NCBI RefSeq assembly: GCF_003332305.1
Contig: NZ_QOIO01000003.1
Coordinates: 124,001 to 188,000, forward strand
Length of the DNA: 64,000 bases
From: Microvirga aerophila
GTDB taxonomy: Bacteria > Pseudomonadota > Alphaproteobacteria > Rhizobiales > Beijerinckiaceae
Reading direction: 5' to 3'
Positions 25,045 through 34,322 of this stretch are shown here, piece after piece (position 1 is the first letter of the stretch; every line of letters begins with the position of its first letter). Position numbers and translations under genes: made by a program. The notes below the pieces were generated by a model that saw nothing but the letters and a program-made list of their open reading frames with translations, did not search any database and had not been told where the DNA came from.

Positions 25045-25145
25045 CGCTCTCGCCTTCGCGGTTCGCCGCGCTAGAACGTGTCCTTGAGTGCATCGGCCGG
25101 GTTGGGTTTTCGCGATCTGCCGGTTGATGCGTCAGGAACATAGCG

Positions 25146-25451
25146 ATGCATCTGGTTCAACTTCTGTTGCCGCTTGCCGACAATGAGGGACGCCGCTTCG
25201 ACGGCGCCGCTTATGGTCGGATTCGGTCCGAGCTGTCCGAGCGTTTCGGCGGCGTCACCAGTTTTACCCGCGCTCCGGCCCACGGCGTCTGGAAAGAAGG
25301 CGGACATACGGCTCACGACGATATCGTGGTGTTCGAGGTCATGGCCCGAGAACTCGATCACACGTGGTGGGAGAATTATCGGGCGGACCTTGAGCGTCGG
25401 TTTGATCAGGAGGCTCTCATCGTCAGGGCTCTCAAAGTTGAAATGCTCTAG
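25146..25451 (+). CDS. Conserved hypothetical protein (101 aa)
   Basis: A compact protein starting MHLVQLLLPLADNEGRRF, with a central ELSERFGGVTSFTRAPAHGVW segment. The style is that of a small globular alpha/beta domain with conserved aromatic residues. No catalytic motif was recognised. Its codon usage and composition match neighbouring genes. It precedes the PHA-system protein by 143 bp on the same strand. Confidence 0.65.
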   Translation: MHLVQLLLPLADNEGRRFDGAAYGRIRSELSERFGGVTSFTRAPAHGVWKEGGHTAHDDIVVFEVMARELDHTWWENYRADLERRFDQEALIVRALKVEML

Positions 25452-25594
25452 GTCGCAACCAGCTTACGGCGTCGCGGCCGATCCCTCTCTTATCCTTGCG
25501 GCGGTCTATGATCTCCCTGCGAGGCTGCCCCACCGGCAGGTGGAACCCGACCAGCACTGCTTCGCTTGACGTGTGGAACAAGCGGAGGCTGCTG

Positions 25595-25906
25595 ATGTCG
25601 AAACCCCTCATCGTGTCCATTCCCCACAATCTCGGTAAGGAGGAGGCCCTGCGCCGTCTTCAGGGAGGCGTGACCCGTTTGAAATCGCAGTTCGGCGACA
25701 AGATCGCATCGGTCGACGAGACCTGGAGCGGCGACCGGATGGATTTTCGCGTCGGCGCCATGGGACAGACCGTCAACGGGCATCTCGACGTTCAGCAAGA
25801 TCAGGTGCGCGTCGAAGTACACTTGCCCTGGCTTCTTGCGATGGTGGCCGAGAAGGCCAAGAATTTCATCCAGAAGCAAGGTACGCTGATGCTGGAGAAG
25901 AAGTGA
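25595..25906 (+). CDS. Polyhydroxyalkanoic acid system family protein
   Basis: A 103-residue protein from ATG 25595, with GGAGG six bases upstream; longer upstream starts were discarded. The whole protein (MSKPLIVSIPHNLGKEEALR, then DETWSGDRMDFRV and HLPWLLAMVAEKAKNFIQ) resembles the PHA_gran_rgn family, small proteins linked to polyhydroxyalkanoate granules. No other PHA gene lies nearby. Confidence 0.75.
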   Translation: MSKPLIVSIPHNLGKEEALRRLQGGVTRLKSQFGDKIASVDETWSGDRMDFRVGAMGQTVNGHLDVQQDQVRVEVHLPWLLAMVAEKAKNFIQKQGTLMLEKK

Positions 25907-25952
25907 ACCAGCCTATATGTATGAATAGTCGTTCACCAAGATGAACGTCGAT

Positions 25953-25977
25953 GGAACTTAGTCGCATCCTTTGCGTT
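25953..25977 (+). promoter_or_regulatory. Sigma-EcfG-type promoter upstream of the galactofuranose/glycan cluster
   Basis: GGAAC at 25953-25957, 16 bases, then CGTT at 25974-25977 is an exact match to the general-stress consensus. The glycosyltransferase ATG is at 26096, so the leader would be about 110 bases. Confidence 0.7.
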
Positions 25978-26095
25978 GTCTATTCGATTGCGACCGCGAC
26001 CCATCGCTGGTCCGATCCACAAACTAGCAAAACATCGTCCCGGACCTGGTTTTCAGTCCGATCGTGACATCACATTTGTTTCTGAGGATCGCGCT

Positions 26096-27313
26096 ATGCA
26101 TGAGCGTCTGATAACGCAGTCGCATGCCTCTCGTTCACTGTTCAAGACCGACTCCAAAAAGCCTCTCCTGGTTTGTTTTTCCCACCTCCGGTGGGACTTC
26201 GTGTGGCAACGTCCTCAGCATCTCCTCAGTCGCGCCGTCAAACATTATGATGTTCTGATCATCGAAGAGCCGATCTTCAAGCCTGGCATCACTCCTCATA
26301 TGGATTTGAGCGACCGGCCGCAGGGAGTCACGATCGCCGTTCCCATGCTGCCTGAAGGGCTCGCGCACGAAGATGTCGTGGCCGAGCAGCATGACCTCAT
26401 TGAGAAGCTGATCGGGCGTGAAGCCTCGAAGACCCGCGTCTTCTGGTACTACACCCCGATGGCTCTCGCTTTCTCGAGCGATCTTGAGTGCGATCTGTGC
26501 ATCTATGACAACATGGACGAGCTTTCCCTCTTCCGGGGTGCATCCCAGGAGCTTCTGTCCCTGGAAAACGATCTCTTCAGCCGCGCCGATCTGGTGTTTA
26601 CCGGCGGCATGAGCCTCTACGAGGCCAAGCGCAACCGGCACCGCAGCGTCCACGCATTCCCGTCCTCCATCGACTTCAATCACTTCTCGAAGGCGCGCGG
26701 CGTCAAGCAGGATCCGGCGGACCAGGCGCAGATCCCCTATCCGCGTCTTGGGTTCTTCGGCGTCATCGATGAGCGCCTTGACGTCGACCTCGTGGCTCAG
26801 GTTGCCGAACTTCGTCCGGACTGGCAGTTCGTGATGATCGGCCCGGTGGTGAAGATTGATCCGGCAAGCTTGCCGCAGCGGCCCAACCTTCACTGGCTTG
26901 GCGGCAAATCCTACGACGAACTTCCGCAATACCTTTCGGGCTGGAACATCGGCGTTATGCCGTTCGCCCTGAACGAGGCGACCAAGTTCATCAGCCCGAC
27001 GAAGACGCCGGAATTTCTGGCAGCCGGCGTGCCCGTCGTCTCGACGGCCATTACCGATGTGGTCAGGCCTTACGGCGAGAAGGGATTGGTCGAGATCGCC
27101 CGCAGCGTCGAGGAATTGGTTGAGAAGGCGGAGCTTATCCTGGCTCGGCCAAGGGAGAGCTGGCTTGCCAAGGTCGACCGCCATCTGGCGGCCGGTTCCT
27201 GGGACAAGACATGGGCTTCCATGCACAAGCTCATGCTGGATGTAACCGGCGACACCGTTGCCGATCGTCCCGCTTCGTCCCTGCCTGTTTACGCCACCAC
27301 GCCTGCGGAGTAA
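26096..27313 (+). CDS. Family 1-like glycosyltransferase
   Basis: A 405-residue GT-B fold protein from ATG 26096 (GAGGA about 8 bases upstream). It begins the catalytic region with LLVCFSHLRWDFVWQRPQHL. The C-terminal domain has NLHWLGGKSYDELPQYLSGW and NEATKFISPTKTPEFLAAGVPVV... (acidic donor site), typical of GT4/GT1-type retaining enzymes. It ends four bases before glf. With UDP-galactopyranose mutase next to it, a galactofuranosyl or related surface-glycan role is likely, but donor and acceptor are unknown. Confidence 0.83.
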   Translation: MHERLITQSHASRSLFKTDSKKPLLVCFSHLRWDFVWQRPQHLLSRAVKHYDVLIIEEPIFKPGITPHMDLSDRPQGVTIAVPMLPEGLAHEDVVAEQHDLIEKLIGREASKTRVFWYYTPMALAFSSDLECDLCIYDNMDELSLFRGASQELLSLENDLFSRADLVFTGGMSLYEAKRNRHRSVHAFPSSIDFNHFSKARGVKQDPADQAQIPYPRLGFFGVIDERLDVDLVAQVAELRPDWQFVMIGPVVKIDPASLPQRPNLHWLGGKSYDELPQYLSGWNIGVMPFALNEATKFISPTKTPEFLAAGVPVVSTAITDVVRPYGEKGLVEIARSVEELVEKAELILARPRESWLAKVDRHLAAGSWDKTWASMHKLMLDVTGDTVADRPASSLPVYATTPAE

Positions 27314-27317
27314 TGGA

Positions 27318-28472
27318 ATGTACGATTGGTTGATTGTCGGAGCAGGTTTTGCCGGCAGCGTTCTCGCGGAGCGGCTTGCAAACGAGCGTAACGAGCGTGT
27401 GCTCCTCATCGACCGGCGGCCTCATATCGCCGGAAACGCCTATGATTGCTACGATGACGAAGGTTTGCTGATCCACCAGTACGGTCCACACATCTTTCAC
27501 ACCAACTCGAAGCAGATCTTCGATCACCTTTCGCGCTTCACCGAATGGCGCTTCTACGAGCACCGCGTCCTGGCGGAAGTGGACGGCATGCAGGTGCCGA
27601 TCCCGATCAACCTCGACACGGTGAACAAGCTTTACGGCCTCAACCTCACGTCCGAGCAGCTGCAGGATTGGTTCGCCGAGCGGGCCGAGAAGGTGTCCGA
27701 GATCAAGACGTCCGAGGACGTGGTGATCTCGACGGTTGGCCGCGAGCTCTACGAGAAATTCTTCCGCGGCTACACCCGCAAGCAGTGGGGGCTTGATCCG
27801 TCCGAACTCGACAAGTCGGTGACGTCCCGCGTCCCGACCCGCACGAACCGCGACGACCGGTACTTCGGCGACGAATTCCAGTTCATGCCGAAGCACGGCT
27901 ACACGCGCATGTTCGAGAAGATGGTCCGCCATCCGAACATTCACGTCATGACGCAGACCGATTATGAGGACGTAAGACACGTCGTACCGCACCGGCGCGT
28001 GATTTATACCGGCCCGATCGACGAATACTTTGACTTCCGCTTCGGGAAACTTCCCTACCGGTCGCTCCGCTTCGAACATGTGACGCTGGACAAGACGTGG
28101 CATCAGTCGGTCGCGGTGGTGAACTACCCGCAGACGAACGATTATACCCGCGTGACCGAGTATAAGCATCTGACGGGCCAGGAGCACCAGAAGACCGCTT
28201 TGACCTACGAGTACCCGTCGGCTGAAGGCGACCCCTACTATCCCATTCCAAAGCCGGAAAATCAGGAACTGTTCAAGAAGTACGAGCGGTTGGCCCTGAC
28301 GACGCCGGATGTGTGGTTCGTAGGCCGCCTGGCGACCTATCGCTACTACAACATGGACCAGATCGTCGGGCAGGCCCTTGCCACGTTCCGACGCATCAAC
28401 GAGTCCCTTCCGGCTCAGGCCGATACTACCGACGTCAAAGTCATGCCGTCAGCGGCAGCGCTTGCGTCATAA
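27318..28472 (+). CDS. glf: UDP-galactopyranose mutase
   Basis: A 384-residue flavoprotein that interconverts UDP-galactopyranose and UDP-galactofuranose. FAD site YDWLIVGAGFAGSVLAERLA, then IAGNAYDCYDDEGLLIHQYG and PHIFHTNS. Substrate-site residues lie in FRGYTRKQWGLDPSEL and in the C-terminal LATYRYYNMDQIVGQAL. Length is normal for the family. The start at ATG 27318 has CGGAG nine bases upstream, inside the end of the glycosyltransferase gene. It implies that the cell makes a galactofuranose-containing glycan. Confidence 0.95.
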   Translation: MYDWLIVGAGFAGSVLAERLANERNERVLLIDRRPHIAGNAYDCYDDEGLLIHQYGPHIFHTNSKQIFDHLSRFTEWRFYEHRVLAEVDGMQVPIPINLDTVNKLYGLNLTSEQLQDWFAERAEKVSEIKTSEDVVISTVGRELYEKFFRGYTRKQWGLDPSELDKSVTSRVPTRTNRDDRYFGDEFQFMPKHGYTRMFEKMVRHPNIHVMTQTDYEDVRHVVPHRRVIYTGPIDEYFDFRFGKLPYRSLRFEHVTLDKTWHQSVAVVNYPQTNDYTRVTEYKHLTGQEHQKTALTYEYPSAEGDPYYPIPKPENQELFKKYERLALTTPDVWFVGRLATYRYYNMDQIVGQALATFRRINESLPAQADTTDVKVMPSAAALAS

Positions 28473-28545
28473 TCAAGTGTCCCATCGAACAATCTACGCC
28501 AAGCATAGTTGTAATAGAACTTTGTATAAGCGTAGGAGATGATTG

Positions 28546-30717
28546 ATGGGGCAATCCTTAGAGCTTTGGGGCGGAATCGAATGTACAGTCGCCCGTATCG
28601 GCGATGACTTCCGAAACCAAAGCCTGGAGACCGGGCACGGCGATCGCATTGAGGATCTCGACCGGATCGCTGCCCTCGGTATCCGCACCCTGCGCCATCC
28701 GGTGCTCTGGGAGACGGTGTCCCCCGAGAGCCCGGATCGTACGGACTTTTCCTGGCACGACAGCCGTCTGAGGCGCCTGCAGGACCTCGGCATCAGGGCC
28801 ATTGCGGGCCTTTGCCATCACGGCAGCGGACCGCGTTACACCAACATGCTCGATCCGGCCTGGCCGGAACTGCTGGCGCGCCACGCGGCCCATGTGGCCG
28901 AACGGTACCCGCACCTAGACCTCTACACGCCAGTGAACGAGCCGCTCACTACCGCGCGCTTCTCGGGCCTCTATGGCCACTGGTACCCGCACGGCACAAC
29001 CTACGAAGCCTTCCTCAAGATCCTGGTCAACGAGTGCAAGGCGACCGTGTTTGCCATGCGGGCGATCCGGAAGATCCGCCCGGGCGCTCAGCTGGTCCAG
29101 ACCGACGACATGGGCAAGACCTTCTCGACGCCCACGCTCGCCTGCCAGGCTGAGCACGAAAACCAGCGTCGATGGCTCTCCTTCGATCTCTTGTGCGGGA
29201 TGGTCGACCGCAATCACCCCTGGTGGGATATCCTCCTGGAGCACGGGGTCAGCCAAGCTGATCTTGAGCTGTTCCTCGAGGCCGATGCCGCGCCGGACAT
29301 CATCGGCATCAATCACTATCTCACCAGCGAGCGCTATCTCGACGAACGCATGAGCCGCTATCCCGAACACCATCGGGGTGGCAATGGACGGCACCGATAC
29401 GCCGACGTGGAGGCGGTTCGTATGCCGCTTCCGGCCGAGGAACTTGGTCCGGCGGCGCGGCTGCGGGAGGTGTGGGAGCGCTACAAGCGGCCCATCGCAG
29501 TCACCGAGGCTCACCACGGAAGCACCCGCGACGATCAGCTACGCTGGCTCGCGCAGGTTTGGCAGGGTGCGGAGGCTGTACGACAGGAGGGCGCCGACAT
29601 TCGCGCCGTGACGGTCTGGTCCCTGTTCGGCGCCGTTGACTGGAACACGCTCCTCACCCAACGCGCCGGCTTCTATGAGCCGGGTCCATTCGACGTCCGG
29701 GCTCCCGAGCCTCGACCCACGGCGCTGGCCCATGCGGCCGAGGCGCTTGCCAAGACCGGGACCTTCGACCACCCGGTTCTCGACCGGGCCGGGTGGTGGA
29801 AGCGCGACATTCGTTTCTACCGTCCTCCGGCCAGGAAATCGAATGCATGCCGCCTCGTGGGCGCGCCGCGCCAGCTCCTGATCACAGGCGCAACCGGCAC
29901 CCTAGGCCGCGCCTTCTCGCGCCTGAGCGACTTCCGAGGCCTCGATCATACCCTTGTGTCGCGGGACGACATGAACATCGCAGACCGGGAAAGCGTGAGG
30001 GCGGCGCTTGCCTGCAACAGGCCCTGGGCGGTGATCAACACGGCCGGCTATGTGCGCGTGGCTCAGGCCGAAGAGGAGTCCGAGATCTGCTTTCGCGAGA
30101 ATGCGCTCGGAGCTGAAGTGTTGGCTGAGGCCTGCTCGGAATTGGGCATCCCGCTCGTGACCTTTTCGTCGGATCTCGTCTTCGACGGCGGCCTCGGCCG
30201 CGCCTACGGGGAAAGCGACGAGGTCAATCCGACCACCGTCTACGGGGCCAGCAAGGCCGAGGCGGAACAGCGGGTCCTGGCGGCGCACGACAAGGCCTTG
30301 GTCATTCGAACCAGCGGGTTCTTCGGTCCATGGGACCGGTACAACTTCGTCTGGTCGGTCCTCAACACCCTGAGCCGAGGGGAGGGGATTGAAGCCAGCG
30401 GCGACATCGTATCCCCGACCTATGTGCCCGACCTTGTGCATGCTGCCCTCAATCTCCTCATCGATGGCGGCACTGGCCTCTGGCACATGGCCAATCTCGG
30501 TGAGGTGTCGTGGCGCAATTTCGCCGTCATGGTGGCCGAGCGCGCCGGACTCGACGCCAGCGCCATCGTCGAAATCCAGAACGGCGCTGCGCTGAATACC
30601 GCCCTGTCCACAGAGCGCGGCATCCTCATGCCGAGCCTTGAGGTCGCGGTCGACCGCTTCTTCCACGACAGCGAGATCGACTGGTCGATGGACGCCATGA
30701 GAATGGCAGCCGAGTAA
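28546..30717 (+). CDS. GH1-like glycoside hydrolase fused to RmlD-like sugar-nucleotide reductase
   Basis: A 723-residue two-domain protein from ATG 28546 (AGGAG 7 bases upstream). Residues 1-420 are a GH1/GH-A barrel: acid/base Glu132 in YTPVNEPLTTARF and nucleophile Glu321 in AVTEAHHG, where GH1 enzymes have TENG. Residues about 443-723 are an extended short-chain dehydrogenase like dTDP-4-dehydrorhamnose reductase: LLITGATGTLGRAF and catalytic YGASKAEAE. No signal peptide, so it is cytoplasmic. The combination suggests one protein that handles both a glycosidic bond and a nucleotide sugar; real substrates are unknown. It is last in the cluster and is followed by a terminator. Confidence 0.85.
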   Translation: MGQSLELWGGIECTVARIGDDFRNQSLETGHGDRIEDLDRIAALGIRTLRHPVLWETVSPESPDRTDFSWHDSRLRRLQDLGIRAIAGLCHHGSGPRYTNMLDPAWPELLARHAAHVAERYPHLDLYTPVNEPLTTARFSGLYGHWYPHGTTYEAFLKILVNECKATVFAMRAIRKIRPGAQLVQTDDMGKTFSTPTLACQAEHENQRRWLSFDLLCGMVDRNHPWWDILLEHGVSQADLELFLEADAAPDIIGINHYLTSERYLDERMSRYPEHHRGGNGRHRYADVEAVRMPLPAEELGPAARLREVWERYKRPIAVTEAHHGSTRDDQLRWLAQVWQGAEAVRQEGADIRAVTVWSLFGAVDWNTLLTQRAGFYEPGPFDVRAPEPRPTALAHAAEALAKTGTFDHPVLDRAGWWKRDIRFYRPPARKSNACRLVGAPRQLLITGATGTLGRAFSRLSDFRGLDHTLVSRDDMNIADRESVRAALACNRPWAVINTAGYVRVAQAEEESEICFRENALGAEVLAEACSELGIPLVTFSSDLVFDGGLGRAYGESDEVNPTTVYGASKAEAEQRVLAAHDKALVIRTSGFFGPWDRYNFVWSVLNTLSRGEGIEASGDIVSPTYVPDLVHAALNLLIDGGTGLWHMANLGEVSWRNFAVMVAERAGLDASAIVEIQNGAALNTALSTERGILMPSLEVAVDRFFHDSEIDWSMDAMRMAAE

Positions 30718-30733
30718 TTCGTCTTTTCTCAAG

Positions 30734-30770
30734 AAAAAGGCCCGGCGGGACAATCCCGCCGGGCCTTTTT
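30734..30770. terminator. Bidirectional rho-independent terminator
   Basis: A perfect 17-bp stem (AAAAAGGCCCGGCGGGA and its complement) with a CAA loop, flanked by A and T runs so that it works in both directions. It separates the convergent GH1-RmlD and GH2 genes. Confidence 0.92.
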
Positions 30771-30795
30771 CTTTTCGTCGAATAGACCGACCGAC

Positions 30796-33546
30796 TCAGG
30801 CCGCCGCTTCGGCAGCCCTGACGGCTTCTTCCAGGCGGGGCGCACGCGCCTCAACGGCAAGCTCCACCAAGGAGTCGAGAAGCAGGGTCGCGGTGGGATC
30901 GGCCAAGGGCGCATCCCGGAACAGCCGAAGGGTCGATGCCACCATGCGGCCGCGTCCATAGGAGCGCTCGACGCCCAGAGCCACCGGCTTGTGGATCCAG
31001 CCGACCACGAGACCAGCAAACACCCGGGCCTGGAAGTCCAGAAGATTGCAGCCCGAGATCACGTAGTCCGGCAGCACCCGGTCCATGGTCTCGTCGAGGA
31101 GGGGACCGGACGGGAAGCGGGCGAAATGGCTCGACCGCCTCAGCCAGCCGAAGGATGAGGCCCAATCACCCGACCACAGCGTGCCGGCGCGCGCCTGGAC
31201 CCTGACCGCCTGCCAGTGCGGGAAGAACGGATACAGGCTCATGTCGGCTTCGGGCAGCAACAGAAGCTTGGCGCCCTGGCGCACGTGGTCCGCGATGGCT
31301 TTGTTGTGCGTGCGGGCCACAACCAGCGTGGATTCCTCGAGCGCACGGGCCAAGGTATAGCCCATGGCCGTGAAGCGCTCCCGAATATCCTCGTCGGGCG
31401 ACCAGACAAGCTCGCGCGAGCGGGTCGAGCGGGGGCGCGTCGGGTGCACGGCGATGTCGATGTGGTTGTGGGAAACCACGCGGCCGTCCGGGGCACGCAG
31501 GTCGAAATTGACCCGGCGCAGGGCCGATTCGTCCAGATCCGGCGCCTGCACCTCCACCCGACCGAGATCGAACACCGTCGGAGCCTCGATGCGCGGCAGG
31601 GGCAGGGTCTGCTTGGTGTCGCAGACAGTGATCTCGAGCTGGCAATCCTCAAGGACCGGTCCTGCGCCGTGCGCCACCGAAAGCTGAAGGCTGATCGTCT
31701 CGCCCGCCCAGTAGGAGGCGCGCTCCCATCGCGGCACGATCACCGTGTCCGAGTTGACGATGTGGAACAGCTCATGGAACACGCGCGGGTTCCGGCGCAT
31801 GTCGAGAAGACCGTTCGACTCCCAGTGGCAGTCGTGCAACTCCGTGATGACGTAGCCGGCAAGGCTCGGCTTCTGGCGCATGACCTCGATTTCGTATTTC
31901 AAGGCGCGGAACTGCTGCCACTGCGCCGCGATGACGAAGCGGCGCAGGTCGCCGAACACCCGGTCCAGGCTCCAGTCGGAGAACCGGTTCTCGACGCCGT
32001 GGGCATACATCACGCCCTCGCCCCAGTCGTGGCCGGTCTCGAACCACCAGGGCTCCTCGCCCTTCTCGTCCCGAAGGTCCTTCGGGTACGGCAGGCCCCA
32101 ATTGCCGAACTCGGAGCACATGAGCGGCTCGCGTCCGGTGATCACCGCATCGCCATGCGGAGAATAGAGCCAGGACGCCCTGCTGGAGAGTTCGTCGACG
32201 AACTGGTCCCATTGCGCCCGGTGGTCCGGATAGGCGGCGTAGAAATGGTAATCCGCGATGTCGGATTCCACGTGGAAGCTGGGGGCCAGCGGCGAGTTGT
32301 CGACCACGAGCCGGGTCGGATCGTAGGCCTTGAGCCAGGCGAAGGTTCGCTTGAGCCACTCGCGGTGGTCCGCGTCGTTGACGAGGTCCACGCCCCAGTT
32401 CTCGTTGATGATCGTCCAGATGATGATGGACGGATGATTGGCGTCGCGATCGACGATGCCCTTGAGGAGCTTTTCCTTGCGCCCGCGGGAGCGGTCGGTC
32501 GCCATGCCGCCGTTGGGAAGCTCGGTCCAGATGAGCATGCCCATCCGGTCGGCAACCTCGTAGTAGCGCGGATCGGCCGCCTTGATGTGGCAGCGCAGGC
32601 AGTTGAGGCCGAGTTCCTTGGCCTTGCGGAACTGATCCTCCAGGAACTCCACGGACGGCACGGTGCAGATCGTGTCCGGGTAGTAGTCCTGGTCGAGGGC
32701 CGAGCGCAGATAGAGGGGCTCGCCGTTGAGGTAGAACTTGCCGTTCCGGGTCTCGATGGTGCGGAACCCGAAATGATCGGCGATCTCATCCCGGACCTGG
32801 CCGTCGCGGATCAGCTCCAGGCGGACGCGATAGAGGTTGGGATGGTCGGTAGACCAGGACTGCACGTCCGGCACCGTGAACTCGAACGGCATGCTGGTGA
32901 CGCCGACCTGGGTCTCGTGCAGTTCGTCCAGCACCACCTCGCCCGAGGGGTCGCGAACCTCGACGCGGATCTGCGTGGAATCCGTCAGCGGACGCGCGAA
33001 GAACACGCCCGACGTGACCCGGCCCGTCTCGCGGTTCGGAACAAGCCGGACACGGTTCATGTGGTCCGGGATGCGGCGCTCGAGATAGACGGGCTGCCAG
33101 ATGCCGGACAGGGGGCCATACCAGCTCTGCTTGCCGAACGGGATCTCGGCGAATGGCGAATCGGGGAACTCGGCCGGGTTGTCGGTGGGCGAGTCCACGC
33201 GCACCTTGATCTCGTTCCGCCCGGGCTTGAGGTAGTGGGTCACGTCGAACGAGAAGGGCAGAAAGCCTCCTTCGTTCGTGCCGACCGGCTCGCCGTTGAT
33301 GAAGACGCGCGAGTTGTGGAACACCGCGCCAAAACGGATCAAGATGCTGTCGTGCAGCCACTCCTCGGCGATCTCGATCGTCCGCCGATAGATGCCGATG
33401 CCCGCGCGCATGCGCAGGTCCGAGAACTGGGCCTGCCAGGGACTAGGCACAACGATGTGGCGAACTTCAGCCGGGCCGGACAGGCGGTCATCCGCCACAT
33501 GCAAAAATTCCCAGGTCCCGTCCAAGCTGATGCGATTATCCTGCAT
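30796..33546 (-). CDS. Glycoside hydrolase family 2 (beta-galactosidase/beta-glucuronidase-like)
   Basis: A 916-residue GH2 enzyme from ATG 33546, with AGGAG six bases upstream. The N-terminal jelly-roll domain has VVPSPWQAQFSDL and GAVFHNSRVFINGEPVG; an immunoglobulin-like domain follows; the barrel has acid/base Glu382 in INENWG and nucleophile Glu479 in CSEFGNWG. A C-terminal extension of about 250 residues resembles ligand-binding or trehalose-trimming modules seen in large GH2 proteins, but was not identified. There is no signal peptide, so the substrate is imported or cytoplasmic. It faces the glycan cluster across a shared terminator. Confidence 0.9.
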   Translation of the reverse strand: MQDNRISLDGTWEFLHVADDRLSGPAEVRHIVVPSPWQAQFSDLRMRAGIGIYRRTIEIAEEWLHDSILIRFGAVFHNSRVFINGEPVGTNEGGFLPFSFDVTHYLKPGRNEIKVRVDSPTDNPAEFPDSPFAEIPFGKQSWYGPLSGIWQPVYLERRIPDHMNRVRLVPNRETGRVTSGVFFARPLTDSTQIRVEVRDPSGEVVLDELHETQVGVTSMPFEFTVPDVQSWSTDHPNLYRVRLELIRDGQVRDEIADHFGFRTIETRNGKFYLNGEPLYLRSALDQDYYPDTICTVPSVEFLEDQFRKAKELGLNCLRCHIKAADPRYYEVADRMGMLIWTELPNGGMATDRSRGRKEKLLKGIVDRDANHPSIIIWTIINENWGVDLVNDADHREWLKRTFAWLKAYDPTRLVVDNSPLAPSFHVESDIADYHFYAAYPDHRAQWDQFVDELSSRASWLYSPHGDAVITGREPLMCSEFGNWGLPYPKDLRDEKGEEPWWFETGHDWGEGVMYAHGVENRFSDWSLDRVFGDLRRFVIAAQWQQFRALKYEIEVMRQKPSLAGYVITELHDCHWESNGLLDMRRNPRVFHELFHIVNSDTVIVPRWERASYWAGETISLQLSVAHGAGPVLEDCQLEITVCDTKQTLPLPRIEAPTVFDLGRVEVQAPDLDESALRRVNFDLRAPDGRVVSHNHIDIAVHPTRPRSTRSRELVWSPDEDIRERFTAMGYTLARALEESTLVVARTHNKAIADHVRQGAKLLLLPEADMSLYPFFPHWQAVRVQARAGTLWSGDWASSFGWLRRSSHFARFPSGPLLDETMDRVLPDYVISGCNLLDFQARVFAGLVVGWIHKPVALGVERSYGRGRMVASTLRLFRDAPLADPTATLLLDSLVELAVEARAPRLEEAVRAAEAAA

Positions 33547-33892
33547 AACATCTCCTTGAATCAGGGCGTACCCAAGGGCGTCCAAAGCGGCGAAAACATG
33601 GCTGAACGGCAGACAGCGCAACGTGGCGCGTGATCTACCGCACACTCGAGCCCATTCAGCTTCGCTTGAAACATCCGCCCCTTAACCCCTGACCATCGTT
33701 CTATGGCCCGTTCTCAACAACGGCCATGCGGCATGTTGGATCCCGGACATTCATCGGCAAAACTGATTTCGGCGGCAGTCCCGGCAGGCTGATTGGATCT
33801 CGGGCAGGAACCGCCTTTCCCATCTCGCGTTGCCCTCATACGGCCGAGCCTTGGCGGCTCATCTCGCAAAACTATATTACATGAGGCTCATA
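33547..33892. other. Divergent intergenic region
   Basis: A 346-bp gap between the leftward GH2 gene and the rightward small membrane protein gene. No reading frame of note. It contains the EcfG-type promoter at 33807-33831; no clear promoter was seen for the GH2 gene. Confidence 0.5.
33807..33831 (+). promoter_or_regulatory. Sigma-EcfG-type promoter of a small membrane protein gene
   Basis: GGAAC at 33807-33811, 16 bases, then CGTT at 33828-33831, an exact consensus match. The ATG at 33893 is about 60 bases downstream. Confidence 0.75.
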
Positions 33893-34180
33893 ATGCCAAA
33901 ACTCATTCCTGACGATCGTTCCCGACAGGGTCCCAAGGGCCGCCCGGTTCTCGGAGTTCTGATCAGCGCCCTCGCACTTCTGGCCGTCATCGGCGCCGGC
34001 TTGATGATCTGGATGGGCGCGACCTCCCCGGACAATCCAAGCCAGGAGGCATCCCGCGAGGCCGTGACCGGGTCTCCGTCGGGGTCCTCGAACGCAAACC
34101 CGACAAATCGGATATCGCCCGCCAACCCGGCTTATCCGGTGCCGGCCGAGCCCTCGGCGACTGGAACCACGAAGCAGTAA
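33893..34180 (+). CDS. Small single-pass membrane protein, predicted general-stress gene
   Basis: A 95-residue protein from ATG 33893 (GAGG 6-7 bases upstream; ATG 33881 is also in frame). A basic N-terminus (PKLIPDDRSRQGPKGRP) precedes one membrane helix (VLGVLISALALLAVIGAGLM). The C-terminal 55 residues are Ser/Pro/Asn/Thr-rich and probably disordered in the periplasm. No domain is known. It is monocistronic, between an EcfG-type promoter and its own terminator. Confidence 0.75.
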   Translation: MPKLIPDDRSRQGPKGRPVLGVLISALALLAVIGAGLMIWMGATSPDNPSQEASREAVTGSPSGSSNANPTNRISPANPAYPVPAEPSATGTTKQ

Positions 34181-34198
34181 CAACACCTTATCTAAGGG

Positions 34199-34236
34199 AA
34201 GCCGGGAACGATGTTGTTCATCGTTCCCGGCTTTTT
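34199..34236 (+). terminator. Rho-independent terminator
   Basis: A 15-bp perfect stem (AAGCCGGGAACGATG with its complement), TTGTT loop and a following T run. It ends the small membrane protein transcript. Confidence 0.9.
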
Positions 34237-34322
34237 CTTGCGTTGCGCCGGAGAGGCGGCGACTTTTCGCCTCAATGATTCGCAAGACCGCCCGTTCGAG
34301 GGATTGCGACAAGGCGGATTGA

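Noticed and set aside
25542..25566. EcfG promoter for the PHA-system gene
   Set aside because: GGAAC-N16 is followed by CGCT, which breaks the conserved TT of the -10.
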